Shown: positions 22,330 to 34,113 of the stretch, piece after piece
Layout: each line of letters opens with the position of its first letter
Position numbering within the stretch: position 1 is the stretch's first letter
Origin: Zizania palustris
Taxonomy: Eukaryota > Streptophyta > Magnoliopsida > Poales > Poaceae
Direction: 5' to 3'
Assembly (NCBI GenBank): GCA_019279435.1
Contig: JAAALK010000283.1
Location: 558,001 to 622,000 of the forward strand
Length of the DNA stretch: 64,000 bases
Program-made: the position numbers and the translations under genes
Notes under the pieces: generated by a model
Seen by the model: the letters and a program-made list of their open reading frames with translations, nothing else
Told to the model about the DNA's origin: nothing
Database searches by the model: none

Positions 22330-23903
22330 CCTGGTGATCCGAAGTCACCTCACCGGAGTCAGCAGCTGGCACCTTTGGACTCGACTGAGGGGGCTCGATC
22401 GTAGTGGAAGAAGTGATCAGAGGTCCGCCCTCATCCTCAGTCGAAGTCTCAGAAGGTGTGGGCTCTGCGGGGGATGCAGAAGGCCCACCCTCATCAGCAG
22501 CTGGAGTATCCTCATCTTCCTCGAAGATGGACTATCCGAGCTCATCATCTCCAGAAAGCTCAAATGACGGATTCAAAGAAGGCAAGGACTCATCAAATGA
22601 AACCTTACAAGTCTCGACAAGCAGCTGGGATTCGAGGTTCCAAACACGAAAACCTCGAGAATGCAAAGCATAACCCAGAAAAACACCATCCCAGCAACGA
22701 GACTCAAACTTTTCCAAATGCCCTCCCTTCTTGAGCACAAAGCACTTGCAGCCAAACGCTCGCAAGTGGCTCACCTTGGGCTGTCTGCCAAACCGCAATT
22801 CATATGATGTCTTACCAAGGTAAGCTCTAAGAAAAATGCAGTTGGCCAGATAGCAAGCCGTGTTCATGGCTTCAGCCCAAAAACGCCTAGGAGTCCTGTG
22901 CTCATCGAGCATCGTCCTGGCCATCTCGACTAGCGTGCGGTTCTTTCGTTCCACAACGCCGTTCTGTGGGGGAGTGTAAGGAGAGGAAAACTGATGGTCC
23001 AGACCCTGATCACTACAGAAGCTGATGAACTGAGAGTTTTTAAACTCAGAGCCGTTGTCAGAGCGAATTGCTCGCATCCGACCATTGTTCTCATTCTTCA
23101 GCTTCAAAATCAGGTCATGAACAAACTGAAACGTTTCATCCTTAGACTCCAAAAAGAAAACCCACGAGAAATGAGAAAAGTCGTGAACTATGACAAGTGC
23201 ATACCACTTCCCACCGACTGAACGAACCCGAGCTGGACCTACAGTGTCCAAGTGTAAAAGCTCGCCCGGATACGAAGTCATCACCTGAGTCACAGATGAG
23301 TGAGAGGCGGCAACCATTTTCCCATGATGAACGGGATGACAAACTAGATCCTTCTCCATCTTAAGCTTGGGCAATCCTCGGATGAGGTCCATCGAGCTTA
23401 ACCTGACTAGCAGATCAAAACTCAAGTGACCTAACCTCCTATGCCACTTCCAGAGCTCAGAATAGGATCCAACAATCAAACAGCGAGAAGGGCCAAAAGA
23501 ACTAGAGAAGTCAATTCGAAAAACTTTACCGAATGGTAAAATCTGTCAAACCAAAGACCCTCTAGAATCAACCACAGAAGAATTGCCCTTCTTAAAACGC
23601 ACTTCCAAACCATCCTCAAGAAGTTGTGAAACAGAAATCAAATTGAAGTTCAAATTCTTAACCAAAGCAACATTCTTCAAAGAGAAATGATCTGAAATGC
23701 GAATTGAGCCTATGCCACTTACTTTCCCTTGACCGCTGTTCCCGAACGTGATATATTCTTTGGAGCTCGGGGGAGTGAGACTGGAGAACCATCTGCGATG
23801 TCCCGTCATGTGGCGAGAACATCCTGAGTCCATGATCCAAACATCCTCCAGTCCCCGGTCCTGCACAATCAATGTCTGTAAGTGGGAGCAAATGGTCCGG
23901 CAC
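22330..23903 (-). pseudogene. Protease and integrase of F Pol
   Basis: From the right: aspartic protease WIMDSGCSRHMTGHRR (about 23840) with SVSQLLEDGLEVRF, a stop near 23544, then GAG-pre-integrase WHRRLGHLSFDLLVRL. The integrase core shows the D-D-E residues in LHLDTVGPAR, RSDNGSEFKN and NGVVERKNRTLVE, followed by AFGCKCFVLKKGGH and VFLGYALHSRGFRVWN, typical of the copia integrase C-terminus. One odd change is VHDFSHFSW where A and G read VDDFSRFSW. The acidic Ser/Glu-rich linker before reverse transcriptase (22330-22560) contains a stop and a frameshift. Confidence 0.87.
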
Positions 23904-26596
23904 CTAGTTTTGCAAAAGAGCTAAACCAGTGTCGAGCCATCTGCTCAAAAGATGGAAAGCGAAAACCATCAAAAGAGTTTGGACCAAAACGCGGCTCAAA
24001 GCGCGGTCCTCGGTTCCGCCTAAACCTGCGGCCACGAGGTCCAGGACCGTAGCCAACATGGTCTGGAGCTCTGCCGGAACGGACACCACCAACTGGAGCA
24101 CGGGCAAGAAAGCCGTCTCCTATACCACCACCTACACGACGCGGCCTGACCTCTAGCCTCTCCCCACGCCGAGGAACACGCAGTCTACCACCCTGCTGGT
24201 AGAACTGCTCCTGATCACTACGAGCCCTCTCTGCTCTCTCAACCTGCTTCCACCTGAAGCAGAACTCCGCAAGATGCCCGTCTCTCTTACAGTACTCACA
24301 ATGATAGGTGGGCTTCTTGGGATGTGGTTGAGGCTTGGGATGTTTGGGCTTGGTAGTGTTTGGTGTGGTCTTCTTGGGTTGAGAGGGTCCAGGAAGAGAG
24401 TCTAGAGAAGAGTGGAGGTGTTTGGGCTTAGGAACCCAGATAGGCTTCTTGGGTGGAGCTTTGGATGGTTCATGAATCACTCCATCCTTTGGCTGACAAG
24501 CCTAGGAGGACTCAGTGGAGTGAGTCTTGGGATACCTCTGCTCTGGAGTCATTTTACTCCACTCCACTGCCCGGCTAATGGCACTCTCAAAGTCAGCCTT
24601 GGTGTAGGTATAACCTACTCCAAACCCATCCTACCTCTTGAACTGCTGGATCATCATGCCAAGCTGTGGCTCTCTGGCACTGATCCAACTCAGGATTGAA
24701 CGGAGGTAAAAGTTCTCATTCTGAGAATCTGCTAGCTCCTCTCTCAAGGAAGCTAGAACCTCCACCTGAGTCAAGCAGGTCTCACACTCATTCTCTACTT
24801 GGACAGACTTTTCGGCTTTCAGCTTGATCAACTCCATTCTAATAGACAGACAGTTCTCATAGACAGTGGGTGGAACTGACAATGTCTCAAGCTCTAGCCT
24901 AGTCTGGGCAAGCTCAGCTCTCAACCTCTCCAAATCACCCAAATGTTCATTACCCTTGGATTTCAGCTCAGCTAAGGCAGCTAGATGAGATGGGCAATCA
25001 ACACAGGGTGCGACGACAGTGGCTTGAGCATCTTTCAGCTCCAGCTGAGCGCTTTCAAGTTCAGTGGCCAAAGCGTCCCTCTCATCAACCCTTTCTGTGT
25101 ACTTGGACTTCAGAGTCGACAGGTCACACAGAAGCACCTCACACTTCGGGCACTCACTGCTATCACCCAAGCAAGGGGAAGAAGATAGACTCTCAATTCT
25201 GCCGTTGGCCACGGCAAGCTCACTCTCTAACTCATCTATCCTCTTCTTAGCCCCCCTAAGCAGTTTTTCCCGGTACTTTAACTCCTGACGATTGCTCTCA
25301 AGTAAATCAACAATTTCTCGCTTGTAAGATGATACCTTGTTGTCGTCGTCGTCAGAGTCGTCGGAGGAGCTCTTTTCTTCCCTATCCCCAAGAGCCATTG
25401 AACAGAAGCTCTTGCGGGATCTACGGCGCTGGTGTGAGCGGCTCTTCGCCTTGTCCCCGAAAGCCATGAAGCAGAGGCCTGCTGGATCGTCCTTGTCTTT
25501 CCCCTTCCTGATGGCAATCTCCTCATCGCTTGAGCTCGATGAAGAGGAAGAAGACGTGGACCGCTTGGAGTAGCTCTTCTCCATCTCGGCGAAGAAGGCC
25601 TTGTCGCGCTTCTTGTTCTCTCGCCGGTAGTCCTTCAGGGCCTTTCTGAAGAATCTGGTCTTTGGCTTGCCCTTGTTGAAGGAAGAGCTGTCGTGCTTGC
25701 CGGAGTCGTGGAAGCCACCACCGGTGCCCTTCTTGTGTCCGTTGCGCTTGGGGCAGTCGGCGATGAAGTGTCCTGGATCACCACACTCAAAGCATCCGGA
25801 TTTTGTGCCGTGTCTTTTGAACATTCTCTTATCATAGACACGACGCACCCGGTTGTTAAAAAGACACAAATCCTCATCTCCCAACAACTCAAGCTGGTCC
25901 TCAGTGATAGACATCAAGGAGAACCCAGCACAACTCACAGAAGAGGGATCAACAGAAGGTGTAGCAAGGGCCAGGGATTTTGATCCAGAACCAGTGAGAT
26001 TTGATCTCAGCTGGATATCTACCTCAGTGGCCTTCAGCTTGCTAAACAACTCAGAAATGGTCAACGATAGAGGATACCTTGATATCCCAGATCTTTGGGT
26101 CCAAGGTATGGAGAACCTTGAGTGCCTGCTCATGATCTGAGACTAACTGAGCACCCTCAGCCTTGTTGTCCCGAAGCTTGTTTATGATCGACTGAAAACG
26201 ACCAAACAAAGCCTCAACAGATTCACCCGGCTTCTGTGTGAAATTCTCATATTCACGCCGGTAGGTCTGATAGAGCCGAGCCTTGACCTGAGCTGTTCCC
26301 TCATGGTGTGCCTTGAGGGTAGCCCAGATCTCTCTCGCAGTGGAGAGATGACTCACACGCTCAAACTCAGTGGGACCTAAACCAGAGAAAAGAATGTTCA
26401 CAGCCTTACTGTTGCTCAGATGCTGAGCAATGATACCAGCAGTACCATGCTCAGCTACTGGCAATATGACAAATGTGGTGTGAACGCAAATGTCCCAAAT
26501 GTCCGATCCCTGGCTCATGAGATAGGCTCGCATGCGAGTCTTCCAATAATTATAGCCATAGGCTTCCAAGGACGGGACCTTGCCAGGAGACGTCAT
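23904..26596 (-). pseudogene. Gag of Sirevirus F
   Basis: Best-preserved copy of this Gag. The ATG is at 26596, about 50 bases from the primer site. The UBN2-like N-terminus runs to about 26060. Compared with G, 23 bp are missing there between two TTGA repeats, which shifts the frame. After the shift: zinc knuckle CFECGDPGHFIADC (about 25785), RNG-rich basic stretch, Ser cluster, and a coiled coil of about 250 residues holding CPKC, CVDC, ENC and CETC cysteine groups. A TAG follows at 24628-24630 (CAG in A and G), then a Pro/Lys linker, a second zinc knuckle CEYCKRDGHLAEFC (about 24300), an Arg/Gly-rich segment and a stop shortly before protease. Confidence 0.87.
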
Positions 26597-26647
26597 GGTC
26601 ACTACTGGGGTTTAGAACCGGTTAAGGTATGGAAAAACCCTAACCTC

Positions 26648-26659
26648 GCTCTGATACCA
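26648..26659 (-). other. Primer-binding site of F (tRNA-iMet)
   Basis: GCTCTGATACCA on the plus strand, which is TGGTATCAGAGC read with the element, two bases inside the 5' LTR. Confidence 0.93.
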
Positions 26660-26661
26660 CT

Positions 26662-28603
26662 TGTAGGACCGAAAGTAGCGACCAGAGGGGGGGTGAATGG
26701 GCGCCTTAAAAATTCTTTCGAATCAATGGCATGTTCCCAATACCCAACGCACCTCAAAAGACTAAGCAGCAGAGAATAAACAGAAGGCCTAAGTCTAAAG
26801 GTATCTAACCTAGAAGCAACTGTTGTCAAACAGAGAACTATCACAGAAGTGCAACTAGGTAGATAAACAAAGTAAGTCAGGCCTAAACTTCCCAATGAAA
26901 TGATCTAAGTATGTGAAAAGTGAAATGAGAAGTTACTGTCCAAATTTGTCTCCTGTTCGGAACTTGACGAAGCCTGCTTCGCCCGACGAGGTCTGCTTCG
27001 GAGATGATTGACGAAGACTGCTTCGCTGGTCGAAGCCTGCTTCGGAGGTTGGTGACGAAGCCTGCTTCGGAGGTCAGTTGCGAAGCATGTCGAATATGCC
27101 GAAGGTGTTTTGGTCTAGCCTAGTTCGAAGTGGCAAGAAGCGAAGCATGTTCCGAAGCGAAGTATGACAGAGCCGGAGCCTGCTTCGAAATATGTACTTC
27201 GAAAGCAAGGCTTCGGACACAGCTTCGATCTGAGCACTTCGAACCTAAACCCTCGAATAGGAAACTTCGAATGCAACACACAGACGGACTACCTTCGAAA
27301 AGAGTAACCTTCGAAAAGAGAAGCGAAGGTTGACACGCCACCAAGAAACAAAAGATGAAGCCTAGCAGAAAGACAAGCTTCGAAGCCAACTTCGAAACCT
27401 AACGAAGTGTGGACTTCGAACAGCTAGGGCTGGAGTACCTTCACAACGTCGTTCGAAGTATGCGATGCTGTCCATTCAGAAAATACTTCGAAGCTAGCAA
27501 CACAGGACTTAAACCAAGTACGAAGTTTGAACAAAGCCTTCGAAGATGGTAAGTCGAAGCCTACCTCACGGAGCTGAGGGGCTTCGAACAGAGAAGAATG
27601 GCTTCGCCAGAAACAGCCAGAAAAGTTTCTGGAACCTGTTAGCTTCGATCAAAAAGCAGTGCAGAGAAGGTAAAAAGCTGGCAGCGAGCACTGTAGCAAT
27701 AGTAGCAGTACTACTTGCAACAGCAGGAACTAGTACTACTTGCGTGAAGAACAAACCCAGTCGAAGCTTCCAAGCCCTCAAAAAATTATGGGAAAAAAAC
27801 TTGCTATGCAGAAGAAATTAAGCCATTAAAACCTCTGATGTTGTTGCACACGAGGGAGAGAAACTCCACCTCAATAATAAATGCAAAACAGCAACAATCA
27901 GGGGCAAGAACTCCTGGCGGCGCAAGCAAGAGTAAAAGAGGAGAGAGACAAGGCAAGAGACAAAAGTGACCCAATAGAGTGGAATAGATTTCAGCCAAAA
28001 AGGGTAGACCAAACCCTAGGGATTGGGGTCCTATTTATAGACTCCCAACACTAGGAACATTCCACCTGCCCCTTAGGGTTTTTACAGACGCAAGAATAAA
28101 GGAAAAGACCCTACTGCCCTTAGGTATTTTTACAGACACGACTGACTACTGTGGGCCTAGAGTTACAGATGACTTATCCGGAAGCTAAGCTTTCATAGCG
28201 ACTACGGCTTCTCTTCTGGACAGTCAGATACAAGATCAACGGTTGTCAGTTTTGCGCCGAAACTGACAAAGCCTCCACCGACTTTGCACCAGGTACTCGG
28301 ATTGAGCCGGCCCGATTCCGCAGCTCTCTCAGCCCGGCAATCACTCACCGCCCGTGTACCTGAGTCAACCCTGGTCAACAGCCCAGTGGGTCTTCTACTG
28401 CTTCTGGCCCATGCACCCGGATTGGGACAGCCCGACTTCACAGCCTCCTCTGCCCGACAGTCGCTCGCTGCCCATGTACCTGAGTCACACGCGGCCCACG
28501 AAACAGCAGATCTCCTCTCTTCTTCTGTCCTCTTTGACTATCGTTGACAATGACTCATCACTTCTGGAGCCATGAGGCCCACGCTATTCAGCATGGCTCC
28601 TCA
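26662..28603 (-). repeat. 5' LTR of Sirevirus F
   Basis: 1942 bp, with the same ends as the copy at 17400. Differences from it include one base in each of two poly-A runs and transitions spread along the length. The minus-strand TATA box is at about 28032-28048. Confidence 0.95.
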
Positions 28604-28608
28604 GCGCT
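28604..28608. repeat. Target-site duplication of F, right copy
   Basis: GCGCT, matching 17395-17399. Confidence 0.95.
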
Positions 28609-31241
28609 TTATCCAGACCTGGTGATAACCGGAGTATGCATCCAGGAAGCTCAGTAATTCGGAGCCAGCCGTAGAATCCACCAGCTGGTCTATTTGGGGC
28701 ATAGAGTAGGGGTCTCGCAGGCATGCTTTGTTTAAAGATGTGAAGTCAATGCACATGTGCCACTTGCCGGAGCCCTTCTTCCTAACAAAAAGAGGGTTAG
28801 CCAGCCACTCCGTGTGGGCTACATCCTTGATGATACTAGCCCCTAGCAATTTTTCCACTTCTACATTGGCGAGGTCTGCCCTCTCTTCTGATAACTTTCG
28901 GAGCCCCTGGCGCACTGGCCTAGCCTTCGGGTTGATAAGCAAACTATGCTCGATGATACTCCGGTCAACCCCGGTGATGTCTTCTTCGGTCTAGGCAAAG
29001 ATATACAAATTTTGTTTGACTACTTCCTCTAGTGAAGTATCTATCTCTAAAGGTAGCCCCTTGCCGAACTGTATTGGGTACTCCTTGCCATCTTTCAGGA
29101 TTATCTTCATGACGACATCACCTTCTGGGCTTGGCTTTAGGGAAAGGCCATTCGAGGAGTTTGAAGACTTTGAAGACTCCGAAGCCTCCTCTGTGTGCAC
29201 TTGCCGAGGGTCAAATGGCTGACCGTGGCCATACTCCATTCTTCGGGCTACAGCTTGGTCTCTAGAGATAGTGAGAACTCTACCTTGCGTGGGCATCTTG
29301 ACACATATGTAGTTATGATGTGCTATAGCCCCGAACTGGTTCATCATTGCCCGTCCAAAAATCACATTATAGGCATATGGGGCATCTATGACGTCGAAGA
29401 TCACCTCCTCCACCCTAGCCAGGGTCCCCTCTCCGAAGGCAACCTCGAGGCCTATCTGGCCGAGGGCATAGAGAGGCGAACCTGCGAAGCCTTGGAGTGG
29501 GCGGACCGCCAGAAGTAAATGCCTCCGAGGAATGCACATTTGGTCGAAGGCCTGGACGAAGAGTATATCTGCGGAGCTTCCGCTGTCTACCAGGATCATT
29601 CGGACTTCGACTCCCGCTATATCAGCTGAAATGACAAGGAGGTCAGCATGAGGGAATTTCACCCCCGCAGCATCATTGGCAGTAAAAGAAATAGGTACAT
29701 GGGACCACTCGGGCATTTCTGCCGCAGAATTCGAGGTCCCTTTGTGCCCTACTTCACGGACATATTCTCATCGCTGCCTTTTCGACATGTTACCGAGGGT
29801 CCCCCCTCTGGAGATGGGTAGGACCACTCGCTTGCCGTGATCTTGGGGATCTTCCTGCTTCGGTGGTGGCATAATATTGGCCACCGGGAGCTGCATTGGA
29901 GCTTCGAGGATGCCGGCTCGGGCCCTGGTTTGCACGGGCTCCGAACGTGCCACTAGAGGGGCTCGATCCGAAGTACCTCGCTCTGTACTTCGTCCAAGGT
30001 ATTCACCCCGAATGGTTAATACAGACTTACAATCCTTCGTGTCATGGCTTCTATTCTCGCCATGCACACAACAGAAGAAGCTTTGGCGCCTGCCAGCTAC
30101 TCTTTCTTGGGGCTTCGAAGCACCAACCTTGAAGCCTTGCGCCTGTTGAAGGTTGATAGGTGCCTTCGTGGCAGAGGGTGCAATGTTCAACACCTCAAAG
30201 CGGAAGTGCTTCTTTCCCCGCCTATGATCATTGAAGCGATTGTCAAGGGGGGCTTGCGGAGAGGTTGGGACTTCAGGCTCCGTCTTCACTTCTCGAAGGG
30301 TTGGTGCAGGTGTCGCTATTCTTCAGAGGCAGCCTTCCTCTGCCTTGGCATACTGTTCAAAGTATGCCATCAGCTGTGCCACAGATGACACCGGTTCTTG
30401 ATGAAGCTTGCTGAGGAGATCTGGGTTCAGCACCCCTTCGCACGCGGCATCGACTACCGAAGAGGTAGACAAGCCTTTGATCTAATACTTGGTGTGGGCG
30501 AAGCATGTGAAATACTCCCGAAGTGTCTCCCCTTCTTGCTGCTTCACCTGAGACAGACTTCCAGTCGACATTGGGGCTACAAATGTACCCTGGAAGTTGA
30601 TTACAAACTTCTTCTTCACCTGCTCCCAAGACTTGATCGATCTTGGCTTTAGAGACCAGAACCATCGGAGAGCTACACCTTCCAGAGAGAGGAGGAAACA
30701 CTTCACCATAGTGTTACGCACCCCTCCACTGGCTTCTATTGCCAAAGCATACGAACGAGAGAATTCTCTAGGGTTAGACCCATCGGAGTATTTGAGCAGC
30801 TTCGAGGCCTTAAACCTGGGGTCGAAGGGCACTTTTTGTAGGTCCGGATGGAATCGAGACTCATCATCGAAGGACGCATTCTCGGCTTCCTCCGGGAAGA
30901 TCGCCTGCACCACCGTCTTGAGGCCCTTCTGGAGCATGAGTAGAGGCTTGAGAGCGAAGCCGATCGGCTGCCTCTTGCCTCCACCTTGCCACTTCCTCCT
31001 GATGTCGCGCTACTTGGGTAGCCTCGTCCTTAGGAAGGTCTTCATCTCCTTTGGAGGGGAGCTTCGGGTCTCGGGAACTGGTGTAGTCGGTTTGGAGCAT
31101 CGTGGGAGTGGCTCGGGGTCCTCTAGGTGCTCGACATCCGGTTACCCCTTCTAGGGTTAATGGGATAACTGATGGTCCTGCACCGTTGGTCCGAGGGGAC
31201 TTTCGGGGAGGATCAGAGGCTAGGATGCGCTTGGGAGGCAT
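28609..31241 (-). pseudogene. Gag and 5' part of Pol of Tat element B
   Basis: The Gag start MPPKR at 31241 is shared with C. Visible parts: EEVARWRQEAADRL, then after a frameshift near 30930 the capsid-like region FKASKLLKYSDG..FSRSYALAIEASGG and LRWFWSLKP. Then SWEQVKKKF (CAG here, TAG in C and D), a stop near 30482, and an intact zinc-knuckle-like CCVHGENRSHDTKDC (about 30068). The retropepsin site reads ILVDSGSSADILF (about 29585). The RT fingers include KKGSGKWHMCIDFTSLNKAC and LSFLDAYSGYHQVW, where F interrupts it. Single stops at about 29768 and 28990 break the frame. This is the only Tat copy here whose gag-pol boundary knuckle is in frame. Confidence 0.85.
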
Positions 31242-31427
31242 AGCTAATGAAGATGAGGTCGAAGACCGAGGACTTCGATTGGTTTGGGCAGGCGAGGAAA
31301 GGCCTTCAAGCTGCACTAGGAAGCCCCTTACCGAAGGGTGCGCGGAATCTTGAGACTCCGAAGCTCCCTTCGCAAGTGCTCTTCAAAGTACAGTCAGCGG
31401 CAAAGAACTAGCTTTTAGAACTAGGAT

Positions 31428-31444
31428 CCCCACGGACGGCGCCA
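31428..31444 (-). other. Primer-binding site of B (TGGCGCCGT type)
   Basis: Plus-strand CCCCACGGACGGCGCCA, read by the element as TGGCGCCGTCCGTGGGG, two bases from the LTR. The first nine bases fit the 3' end of plant tRNA-Asp, the rest only partly, so the primer identity is not settled. C has the same 17 bases (54971-54987) and D a one-base variant. Confidence 0.8.
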
Positions 31445-31446
31445 AC

Positions 31447-31940
31447 TGTTGGCATAAAAGATTACGCTAACAAGTTCTTGAAGATTAAGAACTAACAAAT
31501 GGAGAGTTTTTGTTGAGAACTATTTCGAGCCTCCGAATAGGATAATTGCTCAAAGTATTCCGAAATTGTGTATTGAATAGTTGAGTATTCGATGCCTATT
31601 ACAAGGTAAGAAAGAGGGTATTTATAGGTAAAAACTATAAGGAAAAGACCTATTTACCCCTCAATTAGAACCAACATAGTAGAAACTATTCGGTACGCCG
31701 AATAGGGTTAAAATAGTAAAATTTATCCGGAGAAGGTAGATAAGGCAGACGTCTTATCAGTCTTGCTATTTTCCACTATAGCTTTGGAGCCTTCAGAGGA
31801 TACCTTCGAACCATGAAGCCGAAGTATCCTTCGGCTTAAAACTTCATCATCTCTGGAGGTGAACGCAAGCTTTGATGCTGGTGAATTATCTTTGACTGTT
31901 GATCTCTGAAGTCCTAAGGATGAAGTATTTTCCCCCAACA
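31447..31940 (-). repeat. 5' LTR of Tat element B
   Basis: 494 bp, TGTTGGCATAAAAG...CCCCCAACA on the plus strand, clearly homologous to C's 495-bp LTRs though diverged. A TATTTATAGG at about 31618 is the reverse of the TATA box. To its right the sequence continues directly in A's 3' untranslated region, so B inserted there. Confidence 0.9.
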
Positions 31941-32832
31941 ATTTGCTTTGTCGCATTGCATTGTTCTGGACTGCTTACCATAGCTCTTTGGTATGAACTA
32001 GGACAGTGTAATGTATGCCAAGACCAATGTCTTAAGCTTCTGATGGTCCAATTCTGGCCTAGGCTTGACTTAGTCGGTTAGCATAAGGTTTGACATGTAA
32101 ATAACCCCTAGAAAAAATGAAAAAGGAAAAGAAAAAGCCTGAAATTTAAAAGGATAACAAGTTTGCTAAAGCACTTTGTTCTGGACAATGCTTTTCTTGG
32201 TAGATATCAGTTAGCTTTTGCATCTCATGCTTTACCTTGCTTGTCGACTAGAAAATGTGGTGATGCTTTTGTTTGCAAAAATTGAAAATGTGTGCCAATG
32301 ACTTTCTTTAGATATCATCTTGTGCACTAATCTTGCCATGTGTCTTAGATAGTATGTCTTTTTCTATACCTGCTAGATATTGTAATTGCAGTAAATCATA
32401 TCTGAGAAGCATGCTTTCTACACTCCACCTGCACCCTAGTTGCATTCATTGCATATTTTGAGGGGGAGCTTCTTTTCAGGGGGAGTTCGAGTCTGTGTCT
32501 CTTTAGAGTGAATTTAGTCTCGCTTGATGAGTCCAATTATCAACAAGGGGGAGAAATTTTGGGTTACTCGATCTTTTAGAAGAGTTTAGGGGGAGTTTTG
32601 GCTTTCTCTGGGATTTGTTTCAGGGGGAGTTTTTAGTCTCTTTTGCCTTTACTCTTTGGATTTCCTTGTTGATAATTCTGAGATTGCACTCGTTTTGAGT
32701 CTTTATTTTTTGGTTTACCATAATGACCGTTTTTTTTGCTTTTGTTCGGCTTTTGGTAATTAGGGTTAAACTTTTATGTTATTTTCTTCTTTTGATGATG
32801 AGTGTTGACAATGCACTCATCAAGGGGGACAT
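31941..32832 (+). other. 3' untranslated region of A with repeated polypurine tracts
   Basis: Matches the reverse complement of F's 3' untranslated region from about 20222. AGGGGGAG cores occur at about 32460, 32478, 32546, 32588 and 32622, and a final CAAGGGGGACAT (about 32821-32832) abuts the 3' LTR. TTATCAACAAGGGGGAGA near 32538 resembles the conserved Sirevirus motif around the tracts. No coding region. Confidence 0.85.
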
Positions 32833-34113
32833 TGAGGAGACATGTTGAAGAACATGGGCCTCATGGCTCCAGATGTGATGAGTGATTGTCAACGAAAGTC
32901 AAAGAGGATGTGAAGAGAAGAGAAGACCTGCTGTATCTGGGCCGCATGTGACTCAGGTACACGGGCAACGAGCGACTGTCGGGCAGAGGGGCCGTGAAGT
33001 CGGGCTGGCCCAATCCGAGTACATGGGCTAGGAGCAGCAGAGGATCCACTAGTCTGTTGACCAGGATTGACATAGGTACATGGGTGGTGAGCGATTGCCG
33101 GGCTGAGGGAGCTGCAGAATCAGGCCGACCCAATCCGGGTACCCGGTGCGAAGCTGGTGGACGCTTTGTCAGTTTCGGCGCAAAACTGACCGCTGATCTC
33201 GGATCTGATCATTTTGAGGCGAAACCGTAGCTGCTACGAAAGCTCCGCATCAGAACAAATATATTTATTTAGGTTTTTACTATTTTGCCTTTAGGCCCAC
33301 AGTCTGTCAGTCGAGTCTGTAAAATATTCTAAGGGCATTTTGGTATTTTCCATTTTATTTCAGTGTCTGTAAAAACCCTAAGGGTCTTTTGGTATTTTTC
33401 CTAGTCTATTGGGCTGCCTATAAAAGGGCCCCAATCCCTAGGGTTAGGGTTACCTATTCCGAAATCAAGTTTTAATCCCATTAAAGTTTGGGTCACTTTT
33501 CTGCCTTTCCGTGTTCATCTTCCTGTGAGCGCCGCCGCTTTCGTGGTTTTTCTGTTCTTCACGAGTTCATCAGGATCTGCATCGTTGGCACATCGAGTGC
33601 TTAATCAAGGTTTATTCTCTCTCTTTCTCAGCCATCGGATGTCACGCTGTGGATTCATTTATCTGTTGCCTCATTATGCATGCCTGTTTTGATAGCTTTG
33701 GTTCGGCGATAATGTTTTTCCTACCACCTATTTTCTATTCATATTGTATGGTTTTTAGCTTCTGCACAGCTAGTCTACTGTTTTAGTGTTGTTTATATAC
33801 TAGCTATCACTAGATTTGTGCTAGGCGCGTGAGGTCTATTTTTGGAAGAGTAGGTTGCAGTAGATGTAGCTTGCACAGCAGTATTTGGCATGATCGTTTG
33901 AGATTCCTGGCATTCTGTTCAAGTGTTCTTCAGCCGAGCATAGGCCATCATCAAAAATATCATTCTGCTATTTCGATTGTTGCGCGCCTGAAGGATTTTT
34001 AGCTTCGGCATGACTTTGCTTGCATGGTTGGACTGCTCTGTGCAGTTGCATGCAGCAGCCTAGGCTGCTAACGCAGCACCTACACGTACGCGCTAGCCTG
34101 CAGCAGCGACCGG
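32833..34113 (+). repeat. 3' LTR of Sirevirus A, truncated
   Basis: Begins TGAGGAGAC and follows A's 5' LTR, with moderate divergence, to position 1693 of that copy (GCAGCGA.CGG). The remaining 0.87 kb of the LTR is missing; at the bases CGG the sequence changes to the LTR of Tat element D. Confidence 0.9.

Larger units (their letters stand above)
17400..28603 (-). mobile_element. Complete Sirevirus F, Ty1/copia, nested in B
   Basis: 11,204 bp, minus strand, with both LTRs (3' LTR 17400-19344, 5' LTR 26662-28603), primer site 26648-26659, gag, pol and a 3' untranslated region with several polypurine tracts, framed by the duplication GCGCT. The LTRs are 1945 and 1942 bp and differ by roughly 35 changes as counted by eye (about 1.8%). 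At the often-used grass rate of 1.3e-8 per site per year that is about 0.7 million years; the figure is rough. Structure is complete but the coding region has a frameshift and stops, so it is not autonomous now. No envelope-like gene lies between RNase H and the 3' LTR. Confidence 0.95.
9943..31940 (-). mobile_element. Tat/Retand-type Ty3/gypsy element B, interrupted
   Basis: Minus-strand Tat-lineage element. From its 5' end (right): LTR 31447-31940, primer site at about 31428-31444, gag and pol on the minus strand (31241 to 28609, then 17394 to 14712), minisatellite 14058-14530, and an antisense gene on the plus strand (10075-13734). Sirevirus F splits it in the reverse transcriptase. Its left LTR and roughly 0.3 kb next to it are absent: compared with C, B starts just upstream of the TATA box of the antisense gene, joined directly to A's RNase H. 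One deletion probably removed that end together with part of A. Many stops and frameshifts are present. Confidence 0.85.
418..34113 (+). mobile_element. Sirevirus-like Ty1/copia element A, decayed and interrupted
   Basis: Oldest recognisable host element of the left half. Its pieces are the 5' LTR (418-2560), gag-pol (2626-7409 and 9692-9942), 3' untranslated region (31941-32832) and the first 1.28 kb of the 3' LTR (32833-34113). It is broken by a solo LTR (7410-9691) and by Tat element B with its nested guest F (9943-31940). About 0.9 kb of its own interior, from within RNase H into the 3' untranslated region, is missing at the B junction when compared with F. The end of the 3' LTR is also gone, so the target-site duplication cannot be read. 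Multiple stops and deletions mark it as dead. Assignment to Sireviruses rests on the tRNA-iMet primer site, an LTR over 2 kb and the multiplied AGGGGGAG tracts. Confidence 0.85.
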
